DNA of 64,000 nt from Cristatella mucedo (taxonomy: Eukaryota > Bryozoa > Phylactolaemata > Cristatellidae), in contig WPIO01000032.1 of assembly GCA_009760855.2 (NCBI GenBank), positions 4,067,001 through 4,131,000 on the forward strand, read 5' to 3'. This document shows positions 11,204 through 23,051 of this stretch, in pieces. The notes under the pieces are model-generated. The model was not told where the DNA came from. It worked only from the letters and a program-made list of their open reading frames with translations, and did no database searches. The number at the start of each line of letters is the position of its first letter. Position 1 is the first letter of the stretch. The position numbers were made by a program, and so were the translations under genes.

Positions 11204-11965
11204 AAAAAAGGCTAGCTGTTATTATAGGTTTGTCTGGCATCTGAAAACGGACGTTGGTCGAGAGGAGGTGGCTGACCGTGGTGACAAAAAAGTGGGACAA
11301 TGAATAGAATGCAGCGCCGGGTATGCGACCGATGCACTCCCGAGCGCCGAAGGGACGTCCTTCAATCTGCCGGAGGCCTCGAATCGAGTAGCTGGAAAGG
11401 CTGTACTGCTAGAGATTACCGAGAGAAAAAATCTATATATATATATATATATATATACATACATCTCTTTCCTCTTATTCACGCTTTTCGCTGCCTAAAA
11501 AATGAGAATTACTTTCGCGAGCGTAGTGCGCCGCAACGTATCGAGAGCGTATTGTAGGTCCACCTATCTCGCGACGCCAATCGGCCTCGGCGGCTGAGAC
11601 GACGGAAGAAATATCTGACAACCTCATTAGTGCCGCCAAAATAGCTTCGCAACTGCTTTGCTGTTTTGCGCCGGAGCCAGACGTAATTGTTTTCGCGGAA
11701 CGAGGCTGACCTTGCTGACGCCACTTGGTGTTTTTACTTTGATTCCAACGGACACTCTGCTGCGGCGACTGCCGCCAGATTTGAGCTGGTAGGTGCTCCG
11801 GCGGCGGCGGCGGTGGAGCGCGTCGTACGAGGCGCCGCCGCCGCCGCCTTCCGACTCACCTCGCTCCCTTTCCGCACTCAGACGAATTGAAGCCGCTTCC
11901 GCAAAGCATGCGCAGCTCGAGCGCGACCGGCCGCCTCCGACCGACGAGCAGCTGCGGTGACCCCT
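11204..11965. other. Non-coding DNA with a (TA)n run; GC-rich in its second half
   Basis: Contains a TA microsatellite at 11434-11457. After about 11760 it becomes GC-rich with CGG runs leading into the 7-bp minisatellite. No coding exon was defended. Confidence 0.5.
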
Positions 11966-12333
11966 GCCGCACGCCTCACGCCGCACGCCTCACGCCGCAC
12001 GCCGCACGCCTCACGCCGCACGCCTCACGCCTCACGCCGCACGCCTCACGCCGCACGCCTCACGCCGCACGCCTCACGCCTCACGCCGCACGCCGCACGC
12101 CGCACGCCGCACGCCGCACGCCGCACGCCTCACGCCGCACGCCGCACGCCGCACGCCGCACGCCGCACGCCGCACGCCTCACGCCGCACGCCGCACGCCG
12201 CACGCCGCACGCCGCACGCCGCACGCCGCACGCCGCACGCCGCACGCCGCACGCCGCACGCCGCACGCCGCACGCCGCACGCCGCACGCCGCACGCCGCA
12301 CGCCGCACGCCGCACGCAGCACGCAGCACGCCG
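11966..12333. repeat. 7-bp minisatellite, consensus GCCGCAC (variant GCCTCAC), about 52 units
   Basis: Uninterrupted tandem heptamers. Early units alternate between CCGC and CCTC variants, and from about 12190 the array is almost homogeneous CCGC. As 7 is not a multiple of 3, each strand reads through all three frames with the same seven-residue repeat (RTPHAAR on one strand, ACGVRRA on the other). The long open frames over it are therefore by-products. Confidence 0.97.
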
Positions 12334-12694
12334 TCCTTCCTCGCGAGGACTGGCGGCGCCGACGCGAGCGCCGAACGATCGGCGTCGTCGGCGCCGATCG
12401 AGGGCGCTTGGCCTTGGATGGCGCATAATCGGCCCGATTCAATCAGAGGCCCGGGCGCTGCTCGCCAACATATGTCCTGTTTACGACGACTCACCGTCGC
12501 CACCTCTTCGACGTGAGCGAACGCCGCACGGACAGCAGCCGACGGAGCGCGCGCCGCCGATGCCGCGGGGCGCCGCTCGCCGCTCAACGTCTCGCTTAGC
12601 TCGCGTAGCTCGCTTAGCGGCGCCGACGCCGCAGGTTTCTCGGCGTCGTCGCGTGCGTGCTGCAACGGAGTGGTCGAAAGCTTGCTTCCCTTTG
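12334..12694. other. GC-rich non-coding DNA
   Basis: CpG-rich sequence with no recognised domain in any frame. A local near-palindrome occurs around 12595-12620 (TTAGCTCGCGTAGCTCGCTTAG). Confidence 0.4.
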
Positions 12695-12945
12695 CTATGC
12701 TATGCTATGTACCGTATCTCCACCTGCCTAAATCCACAGAGCCGCAAAGACTGTGCGAGTGCTACGCGGGAGAGTTTTGTAAAGCACACTCACAGCCTAA
12801 GCGGCTTTCAGTGCTCATTCAGTAGCCAACGGACTTCATCCCACGCAACAATGAGAAAGTGAGAAGCATGGCAGAGCCAGGAGAGCAGTTGAGGTAGTTG
12901 AGTAGCATGGAAGTGGCAGCTCAGGATGGCTGGAGAGGCACGAAC
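12695..12945 (-). mobile_element. LINE family B, 3' fragment
   Basis: The left end has the pentamer-type tail (GCTATGCTATGCTATG). Then come CTCCACCTG...CCACAGAG, the GCACACTCACAGCCTAAGCGGCTTTC block and reverse-complement coding for the C-terminal tail (CYFHATQLPQL). It matches 47.1 and 53.6 kb. Confidence 0.75.
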
Positions 12946-13699
12946 TTCCTGTTCGCTCAAGGTAGCTAGAGGCTGGCGACAACGCTTAGCCAACCTCGCG
13001 TGCCAGCGTTGCGTACCGAAGCCTTGTCGACAGAGTGCAATGCGGATGCAGTCGGCTCGAGGTCAGCGATCGGCGAGTGGCTGAGCGATGCTGCCAGAGG
13101 CCGCAGGGGGAGATGATTGAGGTTATCGGAAGCAAGCGGACTAGCCGTAAGCGGTCGTTCTCTTCTGCTAGCTTTTCAAAGTCCACAAGAGTTCTGCTTG
13201 CTGGACAGGCGCGGAACCACTGCAGTGTGACCCAGGCGGATGTTTACATCCGAGTTTAGTTGCCCGCCCGCGGCCGCTCTTCCACCAGCTCTTGCTGCCG
13301 GCGAAGCAGCGGCGGTTAGCTTTCATCAGCTACGGGCAGATAGTGTCTAATTAAGTAAGAGGGCTCGAAGGTGCACGGCGAGGTAAAGCCGGCCTCAGAC
13401 AACATGTCGCGTTTGGCACGGAAACGTGCTAACAGGCAATAGTATCGCAAGAGCGAGGACCGCAGGAAGTAGCGAATGCGACAACGCGGAGTGACGCAAC
13501 GCGGGGGCCACGCAGGTGCGCGTGTAGCTGGCTCATGTCGTAGCGACAGGAAGGCGAGAGACAGGTACAGGAAACAACCCCGATATGAACGTATGTTCAC
13601 CTTCTCTATATACATATACATATAGAGCCACCAACCAAAAGGGACATTCTCAGCAAGCTTGGGTGGCCACCCACGCAGCATCGAGATAAAGTTTGACTT
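12946..13699. other. Non-coding DNA
   Basis: No repeat family or coding exon was recognised. The longest minus-strand frame here (13906-13316) is open mainly because it runs through the neighbouring CAG tract. Confidence 0.45.
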
Positions 13700-13861
13700 A
13701 GAGACGATGCTGCAGCAGCAGCGGCAGCAGCAGAGGCAGCAGCAGCGGCAGCAGCAGCGGCGGCAGTGGCAGCAGCAGCGGCGGCAGTGGCAGCAGCAGC
13801 GGCGGCAGCGGCAGCGGCGGCAGCGGCAGCGGCAGCAGCAGCGGCGGCAGCAGCAGCGGTG
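13700..13861. repeat. CAG/CGG trinucleotide tract
   Basis: Mixed CAG and CGG triplets with a TGG interruption repeated twice. Frames through it give polyglutamine/arginine, polyalanine or leucine/proline strings. An ATG just before it makes a short polyglutamine frame (to 13879) that I do not take as a gene. Confidence 0.92.
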
Positions 13862-14213
13862 CGAAGAAAAACTTGAATAATTGGCATTTCCGTCTGCGCC
13901 TCCCAAATACCGAGTGCGCCGCCGACAGCCTTTTTTCGACAGCTCCGGACAAGCTAGCTAGGTCGTTTTTGAACAAGCCAGTTCTCAGCAAGCAATTCGT
14001 AACTCGTTTACGATTACTGGCTACAGGGTCTGGGTTCATACTTCACGCCGCAGGTCGCGGGCTCAAGTGACAGCTGCTAAGGGTTCTCTGCCACTATATA
14101 ATTCAAAATGTCGAAACCGCTGTTTTTCTCAACGTCAAAGTGCTGGAAATCCCCTTGCTGAGACGCGACACCACCGTTGTACCATAGCCCAAATAAGCCA
14201 GTCTGGGGGATTC

Positions 14214-14216
<3 letters not shown>

Positions 14217-14259
<43 letters not shown>

Positions 14260-14260
14260 A

Positions 14261-14324
<64 letters not shown>

Positions 14325-14326
14325 AC

Positions 14327-14364
<38 letters not shown>

Positions 14365-14378
14365 TATATATATACACA
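14217..14378. repeat. (TA)n microsatellite
   Basis: About 160 bp of nearly pure TA with a few CTGTA/ACTATAA interruptions. It directly abuts the tail end of the SINE-2 copy that follows. Confidence 0.95.
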
Positions 14379-14536
14379 ATTCCTTCGTTTAGTGCCCTAA
14401 GAAAACATAATATCTATTCAAGCACTTCATATACGCCATGGGACTCGAGCTTACGACCTCGGTCTTCAAATACCTTCGCATTGATCTTGGTTAAAAGTGA
14501 GCACCTTAGCCACAGGGCCAAACCAGCGCTCTCAGG
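14379..14536 (-). mobile_element. SINE-2 copy, reverse orientation
   Basis: From the left: CCTTCGTTTAGTGCCCTAAG, a degraded hairpin tail, CACTTCATATACGCC, then the tRNA-like head with GACTCGAGCTTACGACC (B box on the minus strand) and GTGAGCACCTTAGCCAC. Full-length but diverged. Confidence 0.75.
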
Positions 14537-15161
14537 CTTGCTAATTCGGCGGCGCACGTGCTGTTATGGATGTTATCGGATACTACTCGAGTGCAGAAGA
14601 AATGCTTTATTCTTAGAATTTCTGTTTTCTCTCGATCTCTATAGCGCCTATTCGGCTCAGACTACAGGACGCTCACCCCACTATTTCGTACGGAAGTCAA
14701 GCGGTACGCGCCCTGATTATGTCCTGAGCGATGACTTCGCTTGAGGCACACCAGCTTATTATGAAAAATCACGCGCATCGTCTCTTGTCAACTTGAAGCG
14801 TTTTAATGAGGCAACGGTGACGACAGTCTTTGCCAAAAATTAATGCGGTGATAGTTCAATCACAGGCGCAACCCAGCGCTCAGGTTGATTGGAGCAGCGA
14901 AGCTAGCGAGGCTAGCCGGGCTAGCGGGCAATGCTGTGCGATATTGACAAGACAAGAGTACAAAATGGCTACGAAGGACGCCAGTGAATGCGAGTGAATG
15001 CGGCTTGACAGGTGGCGGTGCGTCAAAAGGGAATCAGCTGGCGGAGCGCGGCATCTATGAAATTGTTCGCACCGGAAGACGGTACTCCTAAATGACTTGA
15101 CAACGACATGGCACAAGAAACCTTGAGGCTCCAGTAGAAGCGCTTCCGGTTTTTGTCTAAA
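14537..15161. other. Non-coding DNA
   Basis: No gene recognised. Contains a small cluster of GCTAGC units (about 14900-14932) able to pair with itself. Confidence 0.45.
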
Positions 15162-15335
15162 TACTAGGTGATTTAGCAGTATCTTTTTGCATAGCGGCAG
15201 AAGAGCCTCAAAGCTTATCTATCACCACACCTTGCAGCGGCAATAAAGTATCGCCCACCGCAGGATTCGAACCAGCGCCCCCGAGACCGAGGTTGTGAAA
15301 AGCAACCGCCTTACGTAGTGGACCATCCTGGCACC
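15162..15335 (-). mobile_element. SINE-1 copy, reverse orientation
   Basis: Left end ACTAGGTGATTTAGCAG, then GCGGCAGAAGAGCCTC and the body. The tRNA-like head has the B box complement at 15263-15273 (GGATTCGAACC) and a GACCGAGGTTGTGAAAAG/CCTTACGTAG A-box region, ending at GGCACC. A good-quality copy. Confidence 0.85.
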
Positions 15336-15593
15336 GCGGGACCTCGTTCGTCGGAACTCGAGTGCACGGTAAGACTTCCCTCTTGGTAAGCGTGCGTATG
15401 TTTTTTTCTGCCGCTTCATACATGGTCCGACCGACGCTCGTAAATGAATTAAATCTTAATCGATGGCAACGCATAGCTTATCAGTGAGCGAATTCACAAC
15501 ATTGCCGTCAGGAATACCTATGAAATAATTTCAACGACGACCGAGTGGGATTTGCCCGAAACTGGCCGTCGCAAACATCCTAGCAGTGTAAGC

Positions 15594-15985
15594 AATGTAA
15601 TGTATTTTCCTCTGTAATTCCACAAAGCCACAAAGACTAAGTGGATGCTATGCTGGAGAGTTTTCTATAGCACACTAGAAGCCTAGGCAGCTGCCCATAT
15701 GCATGCGGTAGCCAACGGACTTGAAATCACGCTACAAAGAGAAAGTGACAAGCATGGCTGATTCAGGAGGGCAGTCGAGGTAGTGAGTAGCTAGAAGTAG
15801 CAGCTCAGGACCACTGGATAGAATGTGCCGTCGGCAGCGGGAGAGTAGATGTCATTGCGTAAGACTTTTGGAAATGAGTTCTACAGTCTCTAGGACCTGC
15901 ATGCAGTGGCAGCTCTGAACGAGGCATTTCCATCCCATGGTTCTCAGCAAGCTTCATTGTCAGTGGGTCCAGAGGGCTGCTGCCT
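15594..15985 (-). mobile_element. LINE family B, 3' fragment
   Basis: A pentamer tail (GTAAGCAATGTAATGTA) precedes CCTCTGTAATTCCACAAAG, the CTAGGCAGCTGCC block and the C-terminal coding remnant. It resembles 47.1 kb with frame damage. It stops near 15985 by 5' truncation. Confidence 0.75.
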
Positions 15986-16668
15986 ACATAGATAGAATGC
16001 GCTGCGTGTGCCGCTTTTCGTCTCTCCATTAACGTGGGTATAAAGCTGAAGTCACGCAGCAACCGTGGCACTGAACAGCGAGTCCAGTCGAACTCCTACG
16101 AGCGGCTGGAATTTGTCATTGGGGTCTTCCGCGCGCTATGCCTCCTCTGCCTCCTCATCGAACAACTCGGCGTCTGGCCGCCGACGCTCCCCTTCCAGGC
16201 GAAATGTGTAGGCAAACCAGCTTCTGTGGGAGCGAACCGGCATGTGACCACGTGACCGGCGAGTGACGCGAGCACCGCGCTCCATTTTGTCTGCCGACGA
16301 GAATTCAGTAGGGCGAATCGCTAGCTCGTAAGCGTAGCGACCCATGGGTCGGTCAGTTTTGCAGTAAGCCTGACGCGAGCGACGTCGAGCCGTCGAGTCT
16401 TACCTGTTGCACCTCGAGCAGCAGCGTCTCGGAGAGCGGTCGGTCGCGCGCGCCCCGCCCCCAGCGGTGGGAGCTGAGCTCGCCGCCGCCGAGTGTGAGG
16501 AAATAAACGAGGCCGTTCCTGCGATTTCTTGAGCGGCGCGTCGAGGTGGTGTGGCGTGTGCAAGGCGCCCGCTTTTGCGTCTGCCGTCTCGCCGATCGAC
16601 GCGCGGGGAGGCAGCGTATACCGCTTAGCCGCAGAATGGCTTCGAACTCGACAACTCCGCCTTCATTT
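15986..16668. other. Non-coding DNA, GC-rich after 16380
   Basis: No coding exon recognised. A GC-rich island begins near 16380. Confidence 0.4.
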
Positions 16669-16750
16669 ACATTCTCGGATTGTCTCTTCCTTTTATTCTC
16701 GGATCATCGTCCCTTTTTATTCTCGGATCATCGTCCCTCTTCATTCTCGG
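16669..16750. repeat. 24-bp tandem repeat, about 3.3 units
   Basis: ATTCTCGG recurs at 16671, 16695, 16719 and 16743, each followed by ATCATCGTCCC or a variant. The exact period is 24 bp. Confidence 0.9.
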
Positions 16751-17222
16751 TCGCTCGGGCGCCGATGAGCGGCCGAGGCTCGGTCGCTCCGCACTTTTTG
16801 CAGTCACGTGGAGGCGACGCACCGCGCTCGCTGCCGCGCTTACGTCATCGATGTAAGCGGAAAATTCTTCTTGCGACGAGGGAAGTAGCGCAACCGCAAG
16901 ACCACGAGAGAGTCAGCCATCGGAATAGAAAGAGTGTTCGCTTCTGTATCTGCACGCCTGCGCTTCACTCACGCCTGCGTCGTCAATCCGCCGTTCGTTC
17001 GTGCGCCGCCACGTGGCGGCGCATGCATGCGAAGTGACGCCCCGTCGCCTCGCTGCCACGCTCGGCGCCGATGCGCCCGGATTAGCGAGCGTGGCGAGAA
17101 GGGCCGCTCGGCGGCTCGGCTGCGACGAACGCGTCCGCGCGTTGAATATTAGGCCGCGGCGACTGGCTCCTCTGAACGTCTACCCCGGAGGCTGCTAATG
17201 CTTCTCTAAATAATTTACTGAT

Positions 17223-17261
17223 AGCAGACTTCGCGGCTGTTTATCAGCAGCGAAGTCTGCT
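17223..17261. repeat. Perfect hairpin, 12-bp stem
   Basis: AGCAGACTTCGC (17223-17234) pairs perfectly with GCGAAGTCTGCT (17250-17261) around a 15-nt loop. Confidence 0.85.
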
Positions 17262-17300
17262 GCTGGCCGAGGAGCTGCTAGACGCTCGCGCTCGACGCGG

Positions 17301-17327
17301 CGACGACGACGAAGCTCGTCGTCGTCG
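17301..17327. repeat. Perfect hairpin of CGA/TCG triplets, 12-bp stem
   Basis: CGACGACGACGA (17301-17312) pairs with TCGTCGTCGTCG (17316-17327) around a 3-nt loop AGC. It lies 40 bp from the preceding hairpin. Confidence 0.85.
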
Positions 17328-18977
17328 GCCGCGCAGCGCTCGCATCTAAAGCCTCGAGCCTAGAGAGCCTGCCGCCGCTCGGACTCCTCCACCCGCGGGC
17401 GCGCGCGCGCCTGTGGGCTGCATCTCGGATGCGTACTGCTCTGCCTCAAGCCCTCTTCTCCGAGGCTGATGATTGGCTGATGACGCTGCCTCCGTCCGAC
17501 ATTTCCTTCGACTAGCGGTCCATCGAGCGACTCTTGCTTCGATCTGCCCTGCCCTACCCTCCCTCCCAGCCACTCGTTGCTTTCCCCGGAAGTCGCTCCT
17601 CCCCAGGGGCAACTTCCACCGCACTAGCTGCAACCCCCCCCGACCCCGCCCCAATGACAAGTGACCGGTGTGTCTATAGCGCCACGCTAATTCTGTGGCG
17701 CGTGCTCTGTTCGTGCACTTTTCGCGCCATGCGCAATCGCAGGTCGCCGCTAGGACGCATTTTGTTAGGAGATCTGACGCTACCTTAAAACAACGAGCCT
17801 CAGGTCTGGCGCTCTCCGCGTATCGTGCTGCTGCGTGTCGAACCTGCGTGAATCGTGGAATCTGCTGAATCGTGCTTCGGGCTGCCCCTACACCGTACTG
17901 CAAGTAAGTGGCTGCTCTCGACGACTACCTCTAGACAGGGCACAGTGTCGTCTTCAGACGTTGACCTAAAAACGCAGGCCCACGTGCATTGAGCTTTACG
18001 GAACGAATTGGCACGCTCGCTTAGTTACAACAAAGTCGCGCCCTCAACAAAGAGCGATTTGAGTGAGACAGGGGAAGAGATGGGAAGACATGGTAGAGAG
18101 CGGACAACAGCGCTGCTCCGGACCGAAATGGGTGGCCAATCTGGTCGTCGTACAGCGAGCCCGTGTTCGGGAATGCCACGCCCGGGCAGCAGCGTCTCTT
18201 CGCTTGCCCTCGCTATAAGCTTGGTGAAGCCAAACCTCACCTGGATCACCACCATCGCCCTGAAACTCCCCGCTGGACAGCTGTCCTGGTTGGCTGGAGA
18301 GTTTGCTCCCCTTCCTTAGATGCTTAAATCTTCGAGTCCCAGCGACCGACGACAAGTGGCACACCTCAGTCGAGGGAAACTTCCGTGAAAGCCAAGATGA
18401 CTCAGGTTGGGCTTTTGGAGCGGGCTTGTTCCTTGACATGGAAATTGATAAATAAGCCAGCTTCCGAAGTCTTTACGCTCTTCAAAACTAGCCGTTTGGT
18501 TTTAATTTATTATTCCGGTTATCAAGACTGACAGACCACCAAGCAAGGTCTCGCCGCTTTAGAGCAGCTGTTTGCATATTTCTCCGACTACATCGGAAAT
18601 TGACGATGTGCTGTACAACGAATGTTGATCTATCTAGTGTGCACGATTTCAGCGTATGCTACCAGCCACGGTATCTTATTACTAACCAGCGGCCTTTAAT
18701 TTTGTGTGTCTGGGCTTTTACAATTGCCAAAAAACGATACTTGCTTACTCTTGTATCCTTTTCTAATAATGATGGCTTGCCAAGCATTTGGTTGGTCCTT
18801 GAGGTTGCAGTTGATTGTATTCTGAATATAACGAAATGCGTTGGATTTTTTGAAGTAGTCTCTTAGATAACTTGTGATAGCTTCTGCTTTATCTGGACAC
18901 TTCCCTTCCAACATTTCTTTATACGCGCCGTCGAGTCTGCGCCAAAAGATTTACTTGACCGAACTAATAATGTATTT
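17328..18977. other. Non-coding DNA
   Basis: The first 100 bases close the GC island. The remainder holds no recognised gene; minus-strand frames at 17903-17346 and 18439-18044 lack domains and splice signals. GC-rich with a CpG excess up to about 17780, then ordinary. Confidence 0.4.
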
Positions 18978-19152
18978 TTACATGTATCTCCGCCTGTAAA
19001 TTGATACTGACTCGAATGCTGTGTGGGCGTTACACTGGAGAGCTTCATGTGCGCACTGAAAGTCTCAGCGGCTCTCTGTGCACTTACGATGGCCAAAAGA
19101 AGTCATCTCACGCCGCTGAGAGAGAGAAAGTGAGTGGCCAGAAGAGTCGAGA

Positions 19153-19250
<98 letters not shown>

Positions 19251-19560
19251 CGTGGAAAGAGCAGCGCATGACAACGGAAATGGTCTGTGCCGCCGCATAG
19301 TCTGCCGCAGATGAGAAGATAGCACTTACGAATTCTGGGATTGAGTTCCACAATTTGAGCCCGCAGCGAAAAAGCTTCTATCGCAAACGGTCTTTAAGTA
19401 AATAAAAAGAGAATATCTAACTAATTGTCCTGAGAGCGCCAGTGACACAAAGAGGCTGAGACTGGTGTAGCAGTTCGGGTAAGCACGAAGGACCCAATCT
19501 ACGTGGAGCCTCGTGTGGGTCCGATTAAGAAATCTGCCCTGCTTCTGTTAATCAACGATG
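18978..19560 (-). mobile_element. LINE family B, 3' fragment with internal (GA)n expansion
   Basis: Left end TGTATCTCCGCCTGTAAATT, then family B 3'-UTR and C-terminal coding. It is interrupted at 19150-19245 by a GA tract, then continues with GGGATTGAGTTCCACAATTT, GGTCTTTAAG, GAGGCTGAGACTGGTG and ATCAACGATGG. The flanks on both sides of the GA tract fit one LINE copy. Confidence 0.72.
19150..19245. repeat. (GA)n microsatellite inside LINE B
   Basis: A nearly pure GA run with one GGA break at about 19218. Confidence 0.95.
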
Positions 19561-19631
19561 GAGCAATCAAAGATCCTTGAGCAAAGGGGACGCACGACTG
19601 AATTTATAGATTTAAAGATCAACCAGTCGTA

Positions 19632-19897
<266 letters not shown>

Positions 19898-20091
19898 CCT
19901 GGAAATCATATTCCTCCCCAACCGGAGCTTTTTCTGTAACACTAAAAAATGAATTAAAAGTAGCCTAGTCTAGATTGAATTAGGTACGTAGTAAAAACTT
20001 TAACCAGCCAACTCTGTAAGTAGTTAAGTAATCTCTAATCTAGGATAGGGATCTTGGGTGTACCTACCGTCTTCCTGCCAGTGAAATAAAA

Positions 20092-20180
20092 GGTCAGCTG
20101 ACTCAGCAGCCTCAATTAAATAGAGACTTAAGCAAAATAAGGCTATCGCCACCGTTTGCAGTAGGCAATAAGGATTGCAC
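20092..20180 (-). mobile_element. SINE-1 fragment, reverse orientation
   Basis: GGTCAGCTGACTCAGCAGCC, then ATCGCCACCGTTTGCAGTAG and GCAATAAGGATTGC. The tRNA-like head is lost. Confidence 0.6.
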
Positions 20181-20261
20181 GTGAAACTTAGTAAGCAAAT
20201 TTCAACAAAATTTTAGAGCTAATCAATGCACAGCCTCATTTCTGTTGTGACTGTAACTCCG

Positions 20262-21605
20262 ATAAAGTCTCTCTGCTAGCTCGGCTGAATCTCTCGGCAG
20301 CCTTTGATATAATTGATAACAAAGTCTTTCTTTAGCACACATCATCTCGAATGGGCGCCACTGGCATTGCAATGTAATGGTTTAGGTAGTACCTCAGTGG
20401 TGGATTTCAGAGAGTTGATGTTGACTGGCAATGGATATGAAAGGATTATTTTTAAATATGGGTTAAAGCAGGGATCTTTGTTTTGAATTCACTTTTTTTA
20501 GCAATTTACCTGTACACGGGCATTGATTGATCGATCGATCCATGCATTCCAACGTCACGTCGAACTCTCTTGGCTCTCTGGCTGCATGCATCGCTGACAT
20601 TCGCATTCGAGTACGAAGCTCACTTTTTAAAATTCAATGACAATAAAAAAATCTGTAGTTATAAATAAACACTAATTATACTCTCAAATAATAATCTTAT
20701 ACCTCAAAATGGGCTCAGCTAGCGTATATCCTGCTGCATTTGAACACACATTTGTATGACCTTGTCCAAATTAACCTTTCATTAGATGTCCAGAGCAGCT
20801 CCAAAGTCAATTTTGCCTAATTTCAGCTCATTTTACAGCATTTTACTACCATTACGATTACTATCATTATTATAATTTGAAATATTCGGGCCTGCTTCAA
20901 TGAGAATGTCACAGCTAAGCTGGTCCATGCATCTGTGACATCCCGTATAATCTTAACTTGCGGTATTCCTTCATACAAAGTTAAAGGTTAGCTGATTCAG
21001 CAGCCTCATTTAAATAGCAGATTCGGCACCTTGACGACTATCGCCACCGCTTTCAGTGGGCAACAAATGATCGCCCGCTGCAGGACTTGAACCCACGACC
21101 TGGATCATGAAGAGCGAGCTCCTTATTCTGGGCTAAATAGCGCCCCCTATACAACAAGACGCGAGCAGCTGGGGAAAGATTTCTGCAGCATTCGGCTTGC
21201 AGTCTAGAGTGAGCGTCGCAACTGCCACGTTACGCAGCTTCTCACTGACCTTCACTCTGTCCGATCAAGTCGCTTATCGACTTCAAGGTTCTATGACTCA
21301 CTTTTAGGTCCACTCATTCTCTTGCTTCGGTATACCTGCAGTATATGATATACTTTATATGGGTCCCTGTGATTCGTCCTTCACGTGCTTATGCTTGCTG
21401 ACACTGTGCATGCTGCCACTAACCACATTTGCATGCTGACCCTGTGCATGTCACCCATAACATATTATTCATTTTGATTGTGTTTCAAGCATGATTTTAC
21501 TTACCATTCAATTGCATTTCCTTTGCAGCAAATTTAAAGCGCCTAGAAAGAGATTAAATTCTCTGAGGGCGCTTTATCAAGTGCATTATTATTATTATTA
21601 TCATT
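20262..21605 (+). mobile_element. LINE family A copy (reverse transcriptase to 3' tail), split by a SINE-1
   Basis: Coding remnant of a CR1-superfamily LINE with stops and frameshifts: a reverse transcriptase core near 20285-20500 (readable as SAAFD.IDN, then TG.A.QWF, then LKQGSLF). The RNase-H-less C-terminal part and 3' UTR follow (21210-21540). The tail hairpin and (ATT)n tail are at 21535-21605. The SINE-1 at 20986-21144 interrupts it after the CTGTGACATCCCGT segment. Confidence 0.75.
20986..21144 (-). mobile_element. SINE-1 copy inserted in LINE A
   Basis: GGTTAGCTGATTCAGCAGCC at the left, then ATCGCCACCGCTTTCAGTGG, the B box complement (GGACTTGAACC, about 21083) and a degraded head with GATCATGAAGAGCGAGC. 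Confidence 0.75.
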
Positions 21606-22370
21606 ATTTATAGCAAATATAAAGCACCTACAGAGTGATTGAGTTCTCTTGGCGCGCTTTATCAAGTGTGTTATTATTATTATTATTACTTCCTGATCAG
21701 GATTCACGTCGTGCAACCCACTCTTCTGAATCGTGTCGTTTAGCTGTGCCTCTAGCTAACCTCAAATCCTTGAGAAACCGCTCTTTCAGTCCTATGCTCC
21801 CAAAGCCTGGGAGCCATCCCAACCGACGTCTCGAAGTAACTCGACTTGACGACATTTAAAAAGAAGCTAAAAACTCAAACGTTCCTCATAGCAAGCAGCG
21901 TTTGATCTTTCCGCATACATTGGCATCTGTGTGCCTATGCGTGCTGACATTAAATTGTATTACTCACCAATTGACATGCCCTCTTTTAGCGTATGTAAAG
22001 TGCCTAGAAAAAATGATTTTATTCTCTTAGGGTCTTACGCAAATACTGTATTCCCATTTCTTGCCAGTGAACTTCGCACTTCACTCTGCGATTCATTACT
22101 GGAACCTTACAGGACGTTTGTCAGACTTTGGGCCGGTCCAATGAAGCTTTATTGAACATCAGACATCTTCGAATCATACTCTTCGAACCCACTCTTCTTA
22201 CTCTGGCCGAGAACTTGTGCCCCCAGCAGAATTCAAATCCCTCGTAGTGCGTGCCTTCACTTACTATGCTTCCAAAGCTTGGAACTCATTAACCGAAGGA
22301 CCGGGGCGTCTGATGATTTGACGACAGTGAAACAGAAGCTGAAAACCTACCTGCTACAAACAATCTCTAC
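21606..22370 (+). mobile_element. Series of LINE family A 3' fragments
   Basis: Three plus-oriented pieces follow one another: a tail hairpin plus (ATT)n (21608-21690); C-terminal coding plus 3' UTR (about 21695-22055, with CCTCAAATCCTTGAG, CCAAAGCCTGGGAG, TTTAAAAAGAAGC); and another C-terminal piece (22150-22365, ACTATGCTTCCAAAGCTTGG, GAACTCATTAACC, CTACTGT). All are frame-damaged. Confidence 0.65.
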
Positions 22371-22479
22371 TCTGTCCGAGCGAAGCGCTCTTGTTATACG
22401 GTTGCGCATTACGAAACTGTGCACGTCGGCACTAAGGGAAGCAGCGATATTCTTTTGTATATCTCCGCAGTCTCTTTTC

Positions 22480-22533
22480 CTGTCTTTTTTCAGTCTTTTT
22501 TCTTTTTTCCTTTTTTCTTTTTTCCTTTAAACC

Positions 22534-22567
<34 letters not shown>

Positions 22568-22570
22568 AGG
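22480..22570. repeat. Pyrimidine run followed by (GA)n
   Basis: T/C-only sequence (22480-22529) followed by AAACC and a GA run (22536-22567), giving an asymmetric purine/pyrimidine mirror. Confidence 0.85.
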
Positions 22571-22904
22571 AGAGACAACGAGAGGGCAGAACAATAGGAA
22601 TACAGAGGCAAAGAAAAAGAGAGGAAGAGAGATTAGTACTAATGATAATCACGCAAGGACAAGATTTTTGTATCACCCTGCACCCCACAATAACTATATC
22701 TCTTTGTAGGCACTTGAAATCCGCTGGAAGTGAGCCAGAAAAATTCAAATACCAGGTGTGTCTGGACCCATCGGTGACGCGCTTGCACGGCAACACGAAA
22801 ACGCGCGACGCAGCCAAAGAAAGTGTCCGAGTCTCCACAAAGGGAATCCTTGGGAAGCTGCTGCCCAATTTTATGCGAAGATAATGAAAAGATGTAAGCA
22901 AAAG

Positions 22905-22982
22905 AGACATAAAGAGACATAGACAGAAAGAGAGAGAAAGAGAGACAGAGAAAGAGAGAAAGAGAACGAGAGACAGATAGAA

Positions 22983-23047
<65 letters not shown>
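22905..23047. repeat. (GA)n microsatellite with AGACA/AAAGAGA-rich flank
   Basis: A degenerate GA-rich section (22905-22985) grades into pure GA (22986-23047), as expected of an expanding repeat with an older, mutated edge. Confidence 0.92.

Positions 23048-23051
<4 letters not shown>

Noticed and set aside
11966-12333. CRISPR or telomere array
   Set aside because: Head-to-tail heptamers with no spacers, and not a known telomere unit.
12081-12665. Minus-strand frame with ACGVRRA repeats as a repeat protein
   Set aside because: Entirely produced by the 7-bp minisatellite, which is open in all frames on both strands.
13606-13887. Polyalanine or polyglutamine proteins at the CAG/CGG tract
   Set aside because: No conserved sequence outside the triplet run; all frames are open.
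14177-14744. Tyr-Ile repeat protein over the TA tract
   Set aside because: Dinucleotide artefact flanked by SINE-2 sequence.
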